A stretch of 64,000 bases of DNA, taken from positions 1-64,000 of the forward strand of contig JAFTFX010000031.1 of the NCBI GenBank assembly GCA_017458225.1. Direction: 5' to 3'. Source of the stretch: Prevotella sp. GTDB lineage: Bacteria; Bacteroidota; Bacteroidia; Bacteroidales; Bacteroidaceae. Below, one piece after another: positions 1 to 6,575 of this stretch. The notes under the pieces are model-generated. The model saw nothing but the letters and a program-made list of their open reading frames with translations. It made no database searches and was not told the origin of the DNA. Position 1 is the stretch's first letter, and every line of letters starts with the position of its first letter. Made by a program: the position numbers and the translations under genes.

Positions 1-1
1 G

Positions 2-529
2 ACGCTGGCTGCCGACCTGAGCCGTCTTAGTTTCACGACGCAGAACGGTGGCGCACTGGCCATCACCGCTGCCACTGGCGACGACACCAAGGGTACGCTG
101 ACCATCACCGCCACACCGAGCGGCTTCGACGGCAGCAAGACGCAGAGCGTGTCGCTCGTCTATAGCGAGGACGAGCGCTCGTACCAGACGGCCTACACGC
201 CAGTCTATGTCGTAACACGCCCCACGGCACTCGCCATCGACATCGCCACCACCTCGAGCGGCAAGTATGCCGTGGGCGAGAAGTACCAGTTGAAGGCTGT
301 CTTCACCCCGGCCTACACCACCGAGCAGGACGTCATCTGGAGCGTCAGCGATGAGACCATCGCCACCATCGACGCCAACGGCGTGCTCACCCCGCTGAAG
401 AACGGCACCGTGACCATCACCGCCACTTCGAAGGAGAACCCCGCCGCCACCGCCAGCATCACCATCGAGATCACCGGCGGCAACATCCCCTTGGATGAAA
501 GCGGCGTCAGCCAGGGCGGCGCAGAGTAA
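2..529 (+). CDS. Surface protein with Big_2 Ig-like domain, 3' end only
   Basis: The reading frame is open from the window edge to a TAA at 527-529, so only the last ~175 residues are seen. The final ~80 residues have the pattern of a bacterial Ig-like group 2 (Big_2) domain: YAVGEKYQL, then VIWSVSDETIATID, then NGVLTPLKNGTVTITATS. A similar Thr/Ala-rich beta repeat precedes it. Such domains are stalks in secreted or surface-anchored proteins of Bacteroidota. The tail is Gly/Ser/Glu-rich and has no sorting signal I recognise. It lies upstream of two fimbrillin-like lipoproteins in the same direction, which suggests a surface-structure locus. The catalytic or binding part, if any, is outside the window. 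Confidence 0.75.
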   Translation, partial: TLAADLSRLSFTTQNGGALAITAATGDDTKGTLTITATPSGFDGSKTQSVSLVYSEDERSYQTAYTPVYVVTRPTALAIDIATTSSGKYAVGEKYQLKAVFTPAYTTEQDVIWSVSDETIATIDANGVLTPLKNGTVTITATSKENPAATASITIEITGGNIPLDESGVSQGGAE

Positions 530-593
530 ACCTCTCTCTCAACAGGTATTGACCTAAGGTAATAGGTTAGTTTTTTTTAGGATAACACAGTGG

Positions 594-628
594 GCCTCCT
601 CGTCAGCATGTCTGGTGGGGAGGCTTTT
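594..628 (+). terminator. Probable rho-independent terminator after the Big_2 protein
   Basis: GCCTCC at 594-599 pairs with GGAGGC at 619-624, followed by TTTT. The loop is ~19 nt. It lies ~65 nt after the stop codon of the Big_2 gene. The short T run makes this moderate evidence only. Apart from this hairpin and the repeat at 660-744, the 530-830 gap contains nothing I can identify. Confidence 0.45.
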
Positions 629-659
629 AGTTACAGAAATATTCTATGATTTTTTCTTT

Positions 660-744
660 AACACGAATTTCCATTAATTGCCCATTAATTTTTCATTAAT
701 TATTATTTATGATAATTCGTGGGCCATTCGTGATAATTCGCGTT
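660..744. repeat. MITE/REP-like hairpin element, copy 1
   Basis: The element begins AACACGAAT (660-668) and ends ATTCGCGTT (736-744), near-perfect terminal inverted repeats. The interior holds ATTAAT repeats in the left half and an inverted ATTCGTGGGCCATTCGTGAT stretch in the right half. A second copy with the same ends is at 2199-2290. Both sit just upstream of a fimbrillin-like lipoprotein gene. No coding capacity. Confidence 0.7.
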
Positions 745-830
745 TAAAAATAAAATCTCTAATTCTTGATAAAAATATATTAATGTTATAGAAAGGGAAT
801 AGTCCCCAGATAATCAAATCAATTACAACA

Positions 831-2189
831 ATGAACAAAAAGATTTGTTTTTTGTCGTTGGCAGCAGTGCTGCTGACGGCATGTGAAAAAGGGCTCGATG
901 ACATCGTAGAAAGTGATGGCAGCGGGCAAGTGACGAACTCTTTATTGCAGGTGCGGACGCGAGGAGCAGCGGCTGGCGGCGAGGCGACGGTGGCGTACCC
1001 CGTGACGGTGTATGTGTTCCAAGGAGACGAATGTAAGGCGGCGCAGACCATCGGCGACGAGGGCCAGACGCTGAACATCGCGCTGGTGGAAGGCACGTAC
1101 TCAGTGTATGCCGTGGGCGGAGCGTCTTCTACCGATTACGTGATGCCTTCTGCTACGGATGCTTTGACGACCTCGGCCATTGCGCTGCGCGAGGGCAAGA
1201 GCCACGGCGACCTGATGGCGGCGAAGGCGACGGCCACGCTGGTGGATGGCGGCACGAACACCGTCACGCTGGGCATGGAGCGCAAGACCATGCTCATCCA
1301 GTCTGTCGAAATCAAGAAAGTGCCGACGGCAGCCACGGCGGTCAGCGTGACCATCGCTCCGTTATGGAAGAGCCTCACGGTGAGTGGCAACTTCTCCACA
1401 GCCGGTAGTTCGCAGACCATCGCCCTGACCAAACAGAACAACAACCGCACGTGGAAACTCCCCTCTCCAGTCGGAGAGGGGTCGGGGGTGAGGTTGTTCC
1501 TCTTACCGCCCAGCAGTCAGCCCGCCAGCGTGTCGGTAAACATCACCATCGGCGGCACGACGAAGACCTACACCTATTCCACCTCCGACCAGTTGGAGGC
1601 CGGCTACAAAATCAACATCGAAGGAACGTACACCGAGGCGGTGGGCGTTAGCTTGACGGGCACCATCGAGGGCGCGACGTGGCTCGGCGAACGCACCATC
1701 AGCTTCGACTTCGACGAGAGCGGCAGTAGTGAGAGCGGTAGCAGTGAGGGCGGAGAAGATACTGACCCCACCCCTGACCCCTCCCCTACAGGGGCGGGGA
1801 GTTTTCCGCAAGCTGGCGATACCTACCAAGGTTGTTACGTGCTTGCATCTGTGGTAGCCACGGACGGCGAGTCAGCAGAACTCACGCTGCTCTCGCCCAA
1901 CGAGAAGAAATCTGTCAACAACTCGGGCATGACGGTCAGCATCCTGCAAACCGCAGCCGCCGCACAGGGCACTGACGACATCAGCGACTGGCGGCCCATG
2001 ACGCTCGCCGAGGCTCAACTGCTTCAGGCTGCTCACAGTGACCTTGGCATCGAGGACAGCCGCAACTACCTCTTCGATGACAACGGCACAGTGAAGCAGA
2101 TGCTCATGAGCAACGGCAACGTGGGCAGCCCCACGTCCAGCGCAGCCTATATCCGCCCCGTCGTCACCATTACCGTCAACAACGAATAG
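831..2189 (+). CDS. Fimbrillin-like surface lipoprotein
   Basis: 452 residues. The N-terminus is a lipoprotein signal, FLSLAAVLLTAC, with the lipobox cysteine near residue 18, so it is expected to be lipidated and exported. The middle resembles Bacteroidota fimbrillin/Mfa-type proteins: YPVTVYVFQGDEC, then LVEGTYSVYAVGG, then LTGTIEGATWLGERTISFDF. A Ser/Gly/Glu/Asp linker (about 300-320) joins a C-terminal domain ending AAYIRPVVTITVNNE. Two GC-rich palindromic inserts interrupt it in frame (1456-1493 and 1766-1803), encoding LPSPVGEGSGVR and TPDPSPTGAGS. The downstream gene is a related lipoprotein. The exact family (FimB/Mfa2 anchor or tip subunit versus another fimbrillin-fold protein) cannot be settled by eye. 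Confidence 0.7.
   Translation: MNKKICFLSLAAVLLTACEKGLDDIVESDGSGQVTNSLLQVRTRGAAAGGEATVAYPVTVYVFQGDECKAAQTIGDEGQTLNIALVEGTYSVYAVGGASSTDYVMPSATDALTTSAIALREGKSHGDLMAAKATATLVDGGTNTVTLGMERKTMLIQSVEIKKVPTAATAVSVTIAPLWKSLTVSGNFSTAGSSQTIALTKQNNNRTWKLPSPVGEGSGVRLFLLPPSSQPASVSVNITIGGTTKTYTYSTSDQLEAGYKINIEGTYTEAVGVSLTGTIEGATWLGERTISFDFDESGSSESGSSEGGEDTDPTPDPSPTGAGSFPQAGDTYQGCYVLASVVATDGESAELTLLSPNEKKSVNNSGMTVSILQTAAAAQGTDDISDWRPMTLAEAQLLQAAHSDLGIEDSRNYLFDDNGTVKQMLMSNGNVGSPTSSAAYIRPVVTITVNNE
1456..1493 (-). repeat. In-frame GC-rich palindromic repeat, copy A
   Basis: CCCCTCTCC (60-68 of the 14xx block) and GGAGAGGGG form a perfect 9-bp stem with a 4-nt loop, followed by a TCGGGGGTGAGG tail. It is the reverse orientation of the copies at 1766 and 2434. 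It is translated as part of the lipoprotein without breaking the frame. Confidence 0.7.
1766..1803 (+). repeat. In-frame GC-rich palindromic repeat, copy B
   Basis: The order is CCCCACCCCTGACCCC, then CTCCCC, TACA, GGGGCGGGGAG. This matches the reverse complement of copy A (head of C-rich triplets, then a stem ending GGGGAGTT). It lies in the linker region of the same lipoprotein and keeps the frame open. Confidence 0.7.
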
Positions 2190-2198
2190 TTTTTTTGA

Positions 2199-2290
2199 AA
2201 CACGAATGGCCACGAATTTCCCACGAATTTCCCACGAATTTTTCATAAATAATTTTTGATCATTCATGGACATTTATGGTAATTCGTGTT
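2199..2290. repeat. MITE/REP-like hairpin element, copy 2
   Basis: The ends are AACACGAAT (2199-2207) and ATTCGTGTT (2282-2290), perfect inverted repeats. The left half is three tandem copies of a ~12-bp CACGAATTTCCC unit and the right half contains ATTCATGGACATTTATGG. It fills the whole spacer between the two lipoprotein genes and ends 16 nt before the second start codon, so it would be transcribed as a leader hairpin. Confidence 0.75.
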
Positions 2291-2306
2291 AAAAAGAAAA
2301 AGAATA

Positions 2307-3209
2307 ATGAAGCAATTTATGTTTATCATTCTCGCCCTGCTATTGGCAGCGTGCGAGAAGCCCATCCTCGACGACGAGGAGATGACTGTGACGAAAGATG
2401 CCAATGTCATCCTGCACATGACACAGTATGAAACCTCACCCCTACCCCCTCTCCAAAGGGCGAGGGGAACTACCCGTGCCGCCACTAACATCACCGACCT
2501 CTGTACCCGTCTGAACATCGCCATCTTCAGTGCTGACGGTACGAAGGTGAAGACCGTGGCGCAGAAGGACACCGACAGCGACTTTGGCACTGTGGCCCTG
2601 AGCCTCGCCGCCGGCACCTACCGCCTTGTGGTCATCGCCCACAACTGCGACGGCTCGGCAACGATTACCTCCGAGGAAAAAGTCACCTTCCCCAACAACA
2701 AAGTGACCGACACCTTCTATTATGACGGCGACCTCGTGGTGACCTCCGATGTGCAGTCCTACAACCTAACGCTGACCCGCGCCGTCGCCATGTTCCGGCT
2801 GGTACTGACCGACGAGGAAATCCCATCGAACGTATCGAAGTTCAAGTTCTACTACGTCGGCGGTTCCAGCACCTTCTCACCCAAGGCCGGCTACGGCTGC
2901 GTGAACTCCAAGCAAACGGAGGTTCGTTCGGCGCCCGCTGATATTGTCAGCGGGATGTCCTTCGACATCTACACCCTGCCGCACACCGAGGAGGACGTGC
3001 TGACGAAGCTCACCGTCACCGCCCTTGACGCCAACGACAACACCGTGAAGGAGCGCGTGTTTGAGAATGTTCCCGTCACCCGCAATCAGATTACCCGCTA
3101 CACCGGCAGTTTTTTCGGTAACGGCGGCAGCGAAGGCGGCTCTTCCGACGGCACCTTCCGCATGACCGCCGACCCCGACTGGGACAGCGTGAACGGCTAT
3201 AGGTTCTGA
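2307..3209 (+). CDS. FimB/Mfa2-like fimbrial lipoprotein
   Basis: 300 residues from the ATG at 2307, chosen because it directly precedes the lipoprotein signal MKQFMFIILALLLAACEK (cysteine at residue 16). An in-frame ATG at 2286 would add only KRKRI-type residues that spoil the signal peptide. Residues ~60-120 read as a fimbrial-anchor pattern: LNIAIFSADGTKVKTV and LAAGTYRLVVIAHNCDG. An RAVAMFRLVL motif follows near residue 160, as in FimB/Mfa2-type anchoring subunits. The C-terminus is Gly/Ser-rich and ends DPDWDSVNGYRF. One GC-rich palindrome is inserted in frame (2434-2470), encoding TSPLPPLQRARG just before the usual TRAA start of the mature domain. Inferred role: surface fimbria anchoring or assembly. 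Confidence 0.7.
   Translation: MKQFMFIILALLLAACEKPILDDEEMTVTKDANVILHMTQYETSPLPPLQRARGTTRAATNITDLCTRLNIAIFSADGTKVKTVAQKDTDSDFGTVALSLAAGTYRLVVIAHNCDGSATITSEEKVTFPNNKVTDTFYYDGDLVVTSDVQSYNLTLTRAVAMFRLVLTDEEIPSNVSKFKFYYVGGSSTFSPKAGYGCVNSKQTEVRSAPADIVSGMSFDIYTLPHTEEDVLTKLTVTALDANDNTVKERVFENVPVTRNQITRYTGSFFGNGGSEGGSSDGTFRMTADPDWDSVNGYRF
2434..2470 (+). repeat. In-frame GC-rich palindromic repeat, copy C
   Basis: CCTCACCCCTACCCC is followed by the stem CCCTCTCC, AAA, GGGCGAGGGG. It has the same head and stem organisation as copies A and B in the neighbouring gene, and is again read through in frame. Confidence 0.7.
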
Positions 3210-3247
3210 TTGTATTCTTTCGATTTTACAGAATCGGTATTTAAAAA

Positions 3248-3286
3248 ATGTGGGAAGTGCAAAAAAGCACCTCTCACATTTTTTTT
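3248..3286. terminator. Bidirectional terminator between lipoprotein gene and tRNA-Pro
   Basis: ATGTGGGAAGTGC (3248-3260) pairs with GCACCTCTCACAT (3267-3279) around an A6 loop, with one wobble and one mismatch. It is flanked by an A run on the left and seven Ts on the right, so it can end transcripts of the plus-strand lipoprotein and of the minus-strand tRNA-Pro. Confidence 0.75.
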
Positions 3287-3291
3287 GCTGG

Positions 3292-3364
3292 TCGGGATGA
3301 GGCGACTCGAACGCCCGACCCCTACGTCCCGAACGTAGTGCGCTACCAACTGCGCTACATCCCG
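3292..3364 (-). tRNA. tRNA-Pro (CGG anticodon)
   Basis: On the minus strand a 73-nt cloverleaf is clear: acceptor CGGGATG/CATCCCG, D arm GCGC...GCGC, anticodon stem CTACG/CGTAG with loop TTCGGGA giving anticodon CGG, and T arm GGGCG-TTCGAGT-CGCCT. The CCA tail is not encoded. Confidence 0.93.
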
Positions 3365-3383
3365 ATTGCTTCGAAAAGCGGAT

Positions 3384-3392
3384 GCAAAGGTA
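3384..3392 (-). promoter_or_regulatory. -7 element of the tRNA-Pro promoter
   Basis: On the minus strand this reads TACCTTTGC, the Bacteroidota TAnnTTTG -7 box, 20 nt upstream of the tRNA. Sequence around it (ATTTCTTACCTTTGCA) is shared with the tRNA-Phe promoter on the other strand. No clear TTG at -33. Confidence 0.55.
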
Positions 3393-3488
3393 AGAAATAA
3401 ATGTGATATAAGCAGCGAGAATTAGGATTTATTACCAATTTAATCCGTAAAAAAAGTTAAAAGCAGGCATTCGTATGGTTAAGATGCC

Positions 3489-3518
3489 TTGTAATTCATA
3501 ATTATTTCTTACCTTTGC
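3489..3518 (+). promoter_or_regulatory. tRNA-Phe promoter
   Basis: TTG at 3489-3491 and TACCTTTGC at 3510-3518, separated by 18 nt, fit the Bacteroidota primary-sigma promoter (TTG at -33, TAnnTTTG at -7). The tRNA starts 15 nt later. Confidence 0.65.
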
Positions 3519-3533
3519 AGCCGCAAAAGCGAT

Positions 3534-3606
3534 GGTGCCTTAGCTCAGTTGGTAGAGCATCGGACTGAAAATCCGTGTGTCCCCGGTTCGATTCCTGGAG
3601 GTACCA
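3534..3606 (+). tRNA. tRNA-Phe (GAA anticodon)
   Basis: 73-nt cloverleaf: acceptor GGTGCCT/AGGTACC with one G-T pair, D arm AGCTCAGTTGGTAGAGC, anticodon loop CTGAAAA (GAA), T arm with GGTTCGATTCC. CCA is encoded at 3607-3609. Confidence 0.95.
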
Positions 3607-3612
3607 CCAAGA

Positions 3613-3648
3613 AAAAACGCTGAATCAGATGGCTGGTTCAGCGTTTTT
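3613..3648. terminator. Bidirectional terminator between tRNA-Phe and murF
   Basis: AAAAACGCTGAA (3613-3624) pairs perfectly with TTCAGCGTTTTT (3637-3648). A-tract on one side and T-tract on the other allow it to serve tRNA-Phe (plus) and murF, the last gene of the dcw cluster (minus, ending at 3677). Confidence 0.85.
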
Positions 3649-3676
3649 CTTTATAGTTGGGTTGGCCGTTCCGTCA

Positions 3677-5008
3677 TTATAGCAGTTCCGGCAGTTGATA
3701 GAGACGGGTGCCGTTGCTGCCTTTGATAAGAATGGTGTAGCCTTGTGGCTGTTCGGTCTGAATGGCGGCTTTCACCTCCTCAACATCGTGGAACTTGCGA
3801 TAGGGGCAGTCGGTATGGGCAAACTCGTCGCCGACGAGCCATACCTCGTCGATGCCAGTCTGACTGATGAGCTGCGTCATGCGCTGATGTTCCTCATGGC
3901 TGGCATCGCCCAACTCGCGCATGTCGCCCAGGATGGCCATCTTGCGCGGGGCCTCTACCAGTCGGAAATTGTCGAGGGCGGCCTCCATGCTGGAGGGGTT
4001 GGCATTATAGGCATCGACGATGAGGCGGTTGTGGGCAGTCACCGAAAGTTGCGAGCGGCTATTGGTGGGCTGGTAGTTCTCCAAGGCATGGCAGATGGCC
4101 TTGCGGTCGACACCGAAGTTGATGCCCACGGCGATGGCAGCCAGCAGGTTGTCCAGATTGTAGGCACCGATGAGTTGCGTCTGCACCTTGTGCCACTTCT
4201 GGGAGGCTCCTTGCTCCTCTAACTCCATGAGCGGACGACGCCAGCGGAACTTCAGCAGTGGGTCGCAGCTGACCACCTCGCCGCTGATGCAGGAGAACTG
4301 CTTCTCGGGATCGGTCGAGTAGGGGGTAACCCACAGGGAGTCGTCTTCCTGTATCTGGTCGACCAGGTACTCGTTGTCGGCATCGAGGAAGATGAGCCCG
4401 TCAGGGCGTGTGCGCAGATAGTCGTAGAGCTCGCACTTGGTGCGGATCACGCCTTCGAAGGAACCAAAGCCTTGCAGGTGGGCTCGGCCCACGTTGGTGA
4501 TGAGTCCGCAGGTGGGCTCGGCCGTCTCGGCCAGTGTCTTGATGTCGCCGGGGTGGCTGGCTCCCATCTCGATGATGGCAATCTCGTGTTCAGGAGTCAG
4601 GCGGAAGAGCGTCTTGGGCACGCCAACGTCGTTATTGAAGTTGCCCTCGGTGGCCAGTACGTTGTATTTCTCGGCGAGCACGGCACGAATCAGTTCCTTG
4701 GTTGTTGTCTTGCCATTGGTGCCAGTGACGGCGATGACAGGAATGTTGAACTGGCGGCGATGCTCGCGAGCCAGCAGCTTGTAGGTCTGCAAGCAGTCGT
4801 CAACCTTGATGATTCGTGGGTTGGAAGGCAGCTCTTCGTCCACGATGGCGTAGGAGCAGCCTTTCTCGAGTGCCTGCAGGGCAAACTCGTTTCCGTTGAA
4901 TGTGGCTCCTTTCAGGGCCAGAAAGATGCTGCCTTCAGGACAGTTGCGGCTGTCGGTGGTGATGCAAGGGTGCTGTTGGTAAAGTTGATAGAGCTGTTTG
5001 ATGTTCAT
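3677..5008 (-). CDS. murF: UDP-MurNAc-tripeptide-D-Ala-D-Ala ligase MurF
   Basis: 443 residues from the ATG at 5008 (MNIKQLYQLYQQ). The frame extends 15 codons upstream, but that stretch is unlike any Mur ligase. MurF adds D-Ala-D-Ala to the UDP-MurNAc tripeptide in the cytoplasm, the last soluble step before MraY. Visible features: N-terminal DSR motif (TTDSRNCPEGSIFLALKG), ATP-binding [13 protein letters not shown] near residue 95, IIEMGASHPGDI and NVGRAHLQGFGS in the central domain, and the C-terminal domain with VDAYNANPSSMEAAL and ILGDMRELG. It is the last gene of the dcw cluster, downstream of ftsZ and separated from it by a 22-bp repeat trimer. Confidence 0.95.
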   Translation of the reverse strand: MNIKQLYQLYQQHPCITTDSRNCPEGSIFLALKGATFNGNEFALQALEKGCSYAIVDEELPSNPRIIKVDDCLQTYKLLAREHRRQFNIPVIAVTGTNGKTTTKELIRAVLAEKYNVLATEGNFNNDVGVPKTLFRLTPEHEIAIIEMGASHPGDIKTLAETAEPTCGLITNVGRAHLQGFGSFEGVIRTKCELYDYLRTRPDGLIFLDADNEYLVDQIQEDDSLWVTPYSTDPEKQFSCISGEVVSCDPLLKFRWRRPLMELEEQGASQKWHKVQTQLIGAYNLDNLLAAIAVGINFGVDRKAICHALENYQPTNSRSQLSVTAHNRLIVDAYNANPSSMEAALDNFRLVEAPRKMAILGDMRELGDASHEEHQRMTQLISQTGIDEVWLVGDEFAHTDCPYRKFHDVEEVKAAIQTEQPQGYTILIKGSNGTRLYQLPELL

Positions 5009-5049
5009 ACTGATGGTGAATGAGATGGTGGTTAATGACAAACTGTCTG

Positions 5050-5112
5050 ACAAACTCGTCGACTTTGTTAAACAAACTCGTCGACTTTGTTGAACAAACT
5101 CGTCGACTTTGT
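5050..5112. repeat. 22-bp near-palindromic tandem repeat, three copies (locus 1)
   Basis: ACAAACTCGTCGACTTTGT occurs at 5050-5068, 5072-5090 and 5094-5112, exactly 22 bp apart. Each copy is an odd-centred palindrome: ACAAA-C-TCG-T-CGA-C-TTTGT, with only the C/C pair unmatched. It lies between ftsZ and murF. The same trimer with the same spacing is at 28411-28473. Confidence 0.95.
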
Positions 5113-5180
5113 AAAATGAGTCAATAGAAATGGCCAGACGATTGAACGCTGGCCGTTTTACCGTTTGATATCAATCAGAA

Positions 5181-6530
5181 TTAAACGAAGCTGATCACTC
5201 CCTGCACGTCTTGCGCCGGTGCCTCATTGCTGCGGCTTGTATCAAGGCTCTCGACGGTCTGGCCGATGCTCTCCAGAATCTCGCGCGTACGCTTATAAGT
5301 GGGTGTCTGTTCAACGGCAGAGATGATGTCGTCGTTGTCGAGATCTTCGGGTCGGAAGATGTAGATGTTGGGACGACGCTTGACGCGACGGCTGGTGGTG
5401 TCGCCGCCGTAGAACTTCTCGCGGCGGTCAATGTTGCGGGCTTCGCGCTCCTGCTGCTCAGCCAGCTTGGTGGCATCTTCGCGCGACAGCTTGGTGAGAC
5501 GCTCCTGCATACCGTCGACATTGCTCATGCCGAAGCCGGTGGCCAGGATGGTGACCTTCACCTTCTTGCCCAGTTCGGGGTCGTTGGCTACGCCCCACTT
5601 GATTTCGAAGTCGCCGAACTTAGCCAGGAACTCATGAACGTAGTTGATCTCGTCCATCATGAAGTTGTCCTTCGAGTCCTTCTGGTCGCAGAACGAGATG
5701 TTGAGCAGAATCTTCTTCGAGTTGAAGATGTCGTTATCGTTGAGCAGGGGTGAGTTGAGGGCATCGTCGATAGCCTTCTTCACGCGCTCTTCGCCCTCGC
5801 CGTAGCCCGTTGACATGATGGCTACGCCGCCGTTCTCGAGAACGGTCTTCACATCGTTGAAGTCGAGGTTCATCACGCCATGAACGGTGATAATCTCAGC
5901 AATAGACTTGGCGGCTATCGAGAGCGTGTCGTCAGCCTTGCCGAAGGCTGCCATGAACGAGAGGTCGGGATAGATGCTGCGCAGACGCTCGTTGTTGATG
6001 ACGAGCAGTGCATCGACATGTTTCGACATCTCTTCGACACCATCGAGTGCCTGGTCGATTTTCTTGTTGCCCTCAAAGCGGAAGGGAATGGTGACGATGC
6101 CTACCGTGAGGATGCCCATCTCCTTGGAAACCCGGGCAATCACCGGTGCGGCACCTGTTCCGGTTCCACCGCCCATGCCGGCGGTGATGAAGGCCATGCG
6201 TGTGCCGTCGCTGAGCATGCGCTTGATGTCTTCGATGCTCTCCTCGGCAGCGGCTTTGGCACGGGCCGGACGGTTTCCAGCGCCGAGACCCTCGTGGCCC
6301 AGCTGCAGCTTGACGGGTACTGGCGAATCGTTGAGCGCCTGGTTGTCGGTGTTACAAACAACGAAGGTGACATCGTGGATGCCTTCGCGATACATGTGAT
6401 TGACAGCGTTGCCACCGCCACCGCCTACGCCGATGACCTTGATGATGCTGTGCTTCTCCTCGGGTACGCCGAAGTCGACTTCGAGTCCACCGAAGTCGAG
6501 CGTGTCGTTATGATGATTAATGTCTGCCAT
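5181..6530 (-). CDS. ftsZ: Cell division GTPase FtsZ
   Basis: 449 residues. FtsZ polymerises with GTP at mid-cell to form the Z ring. The tubulin-family features are present: GVGGGGGNAVNHM near the N-terminus, CNTDNQAL, the GTP-binding signature GGGTGTGAAPV near residue 120, and the NDR-type synergy-loop region FNDVKTVLENGG. After the ~320-residue globular part there is a charged C-terminal linker (LAEQQEREARNIDRREK and KRRPNIYIFRPEDL), and the protein ends DVQGVISFV, a likely partner-binding peptide. It follows ftsA by 45 nt, as in most dcw clusters. Confidence 0.97.
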   Translation of the reverse strand: MADINHHNDTLDFGGLEVDFGVPEEKHSIIKVIGVGGGGGNAVNHMYREGIHDVTFVVCNTDNQALNDSPVPVKLQLGHEGLGAGNRPARAKAAAEESIEDIKRMLSDGTRMAFITAGMGGGTGTGAAPVIARVSKEMGILTVGIVTIPFRFEGNKKIDQALDGVEEMSKHVDALLVINNERLRSIYPDLSFMAAFGKADDTLSIAAKSIAEIITVHGVMNLDFNDVKTVLENGGVAIMSTGYGEGEERVKKAIDDALNSPLLNDNDIFNSKKILLNISFCDQKDSKDNFMMDEINYVHEFLAKFGDFEIKWGVANDPELGKKVKVTILATGFGMSNVDGMQERLTKLSREDATKLAEQQEREARNIDRREKFYGGDTTSRRVKRRPNIYIFRPEDLDNDDIISAVEQTPTYKRTREILESIGQTVESLDTSRSNEAPAQDVQGVISFV

Positions 6531-6575
6531 TGTGTTTCTTTTTTATGTTGTATCTATAGGGCTAATAACTTGGTT

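Noticed and set aside
1451-1651. 66-codon ORF beginning in palindrome copy A
   Set aside because: Overlaps the lipoprotein in another frame and starts inside the repeat; low-complexity Arg/His-rich product.
5050-5112. CRISPR array
   Set aside because: Repeats are 22 bp back to back with 3-nt linkers and no unique spacers; no cas genes in the window.
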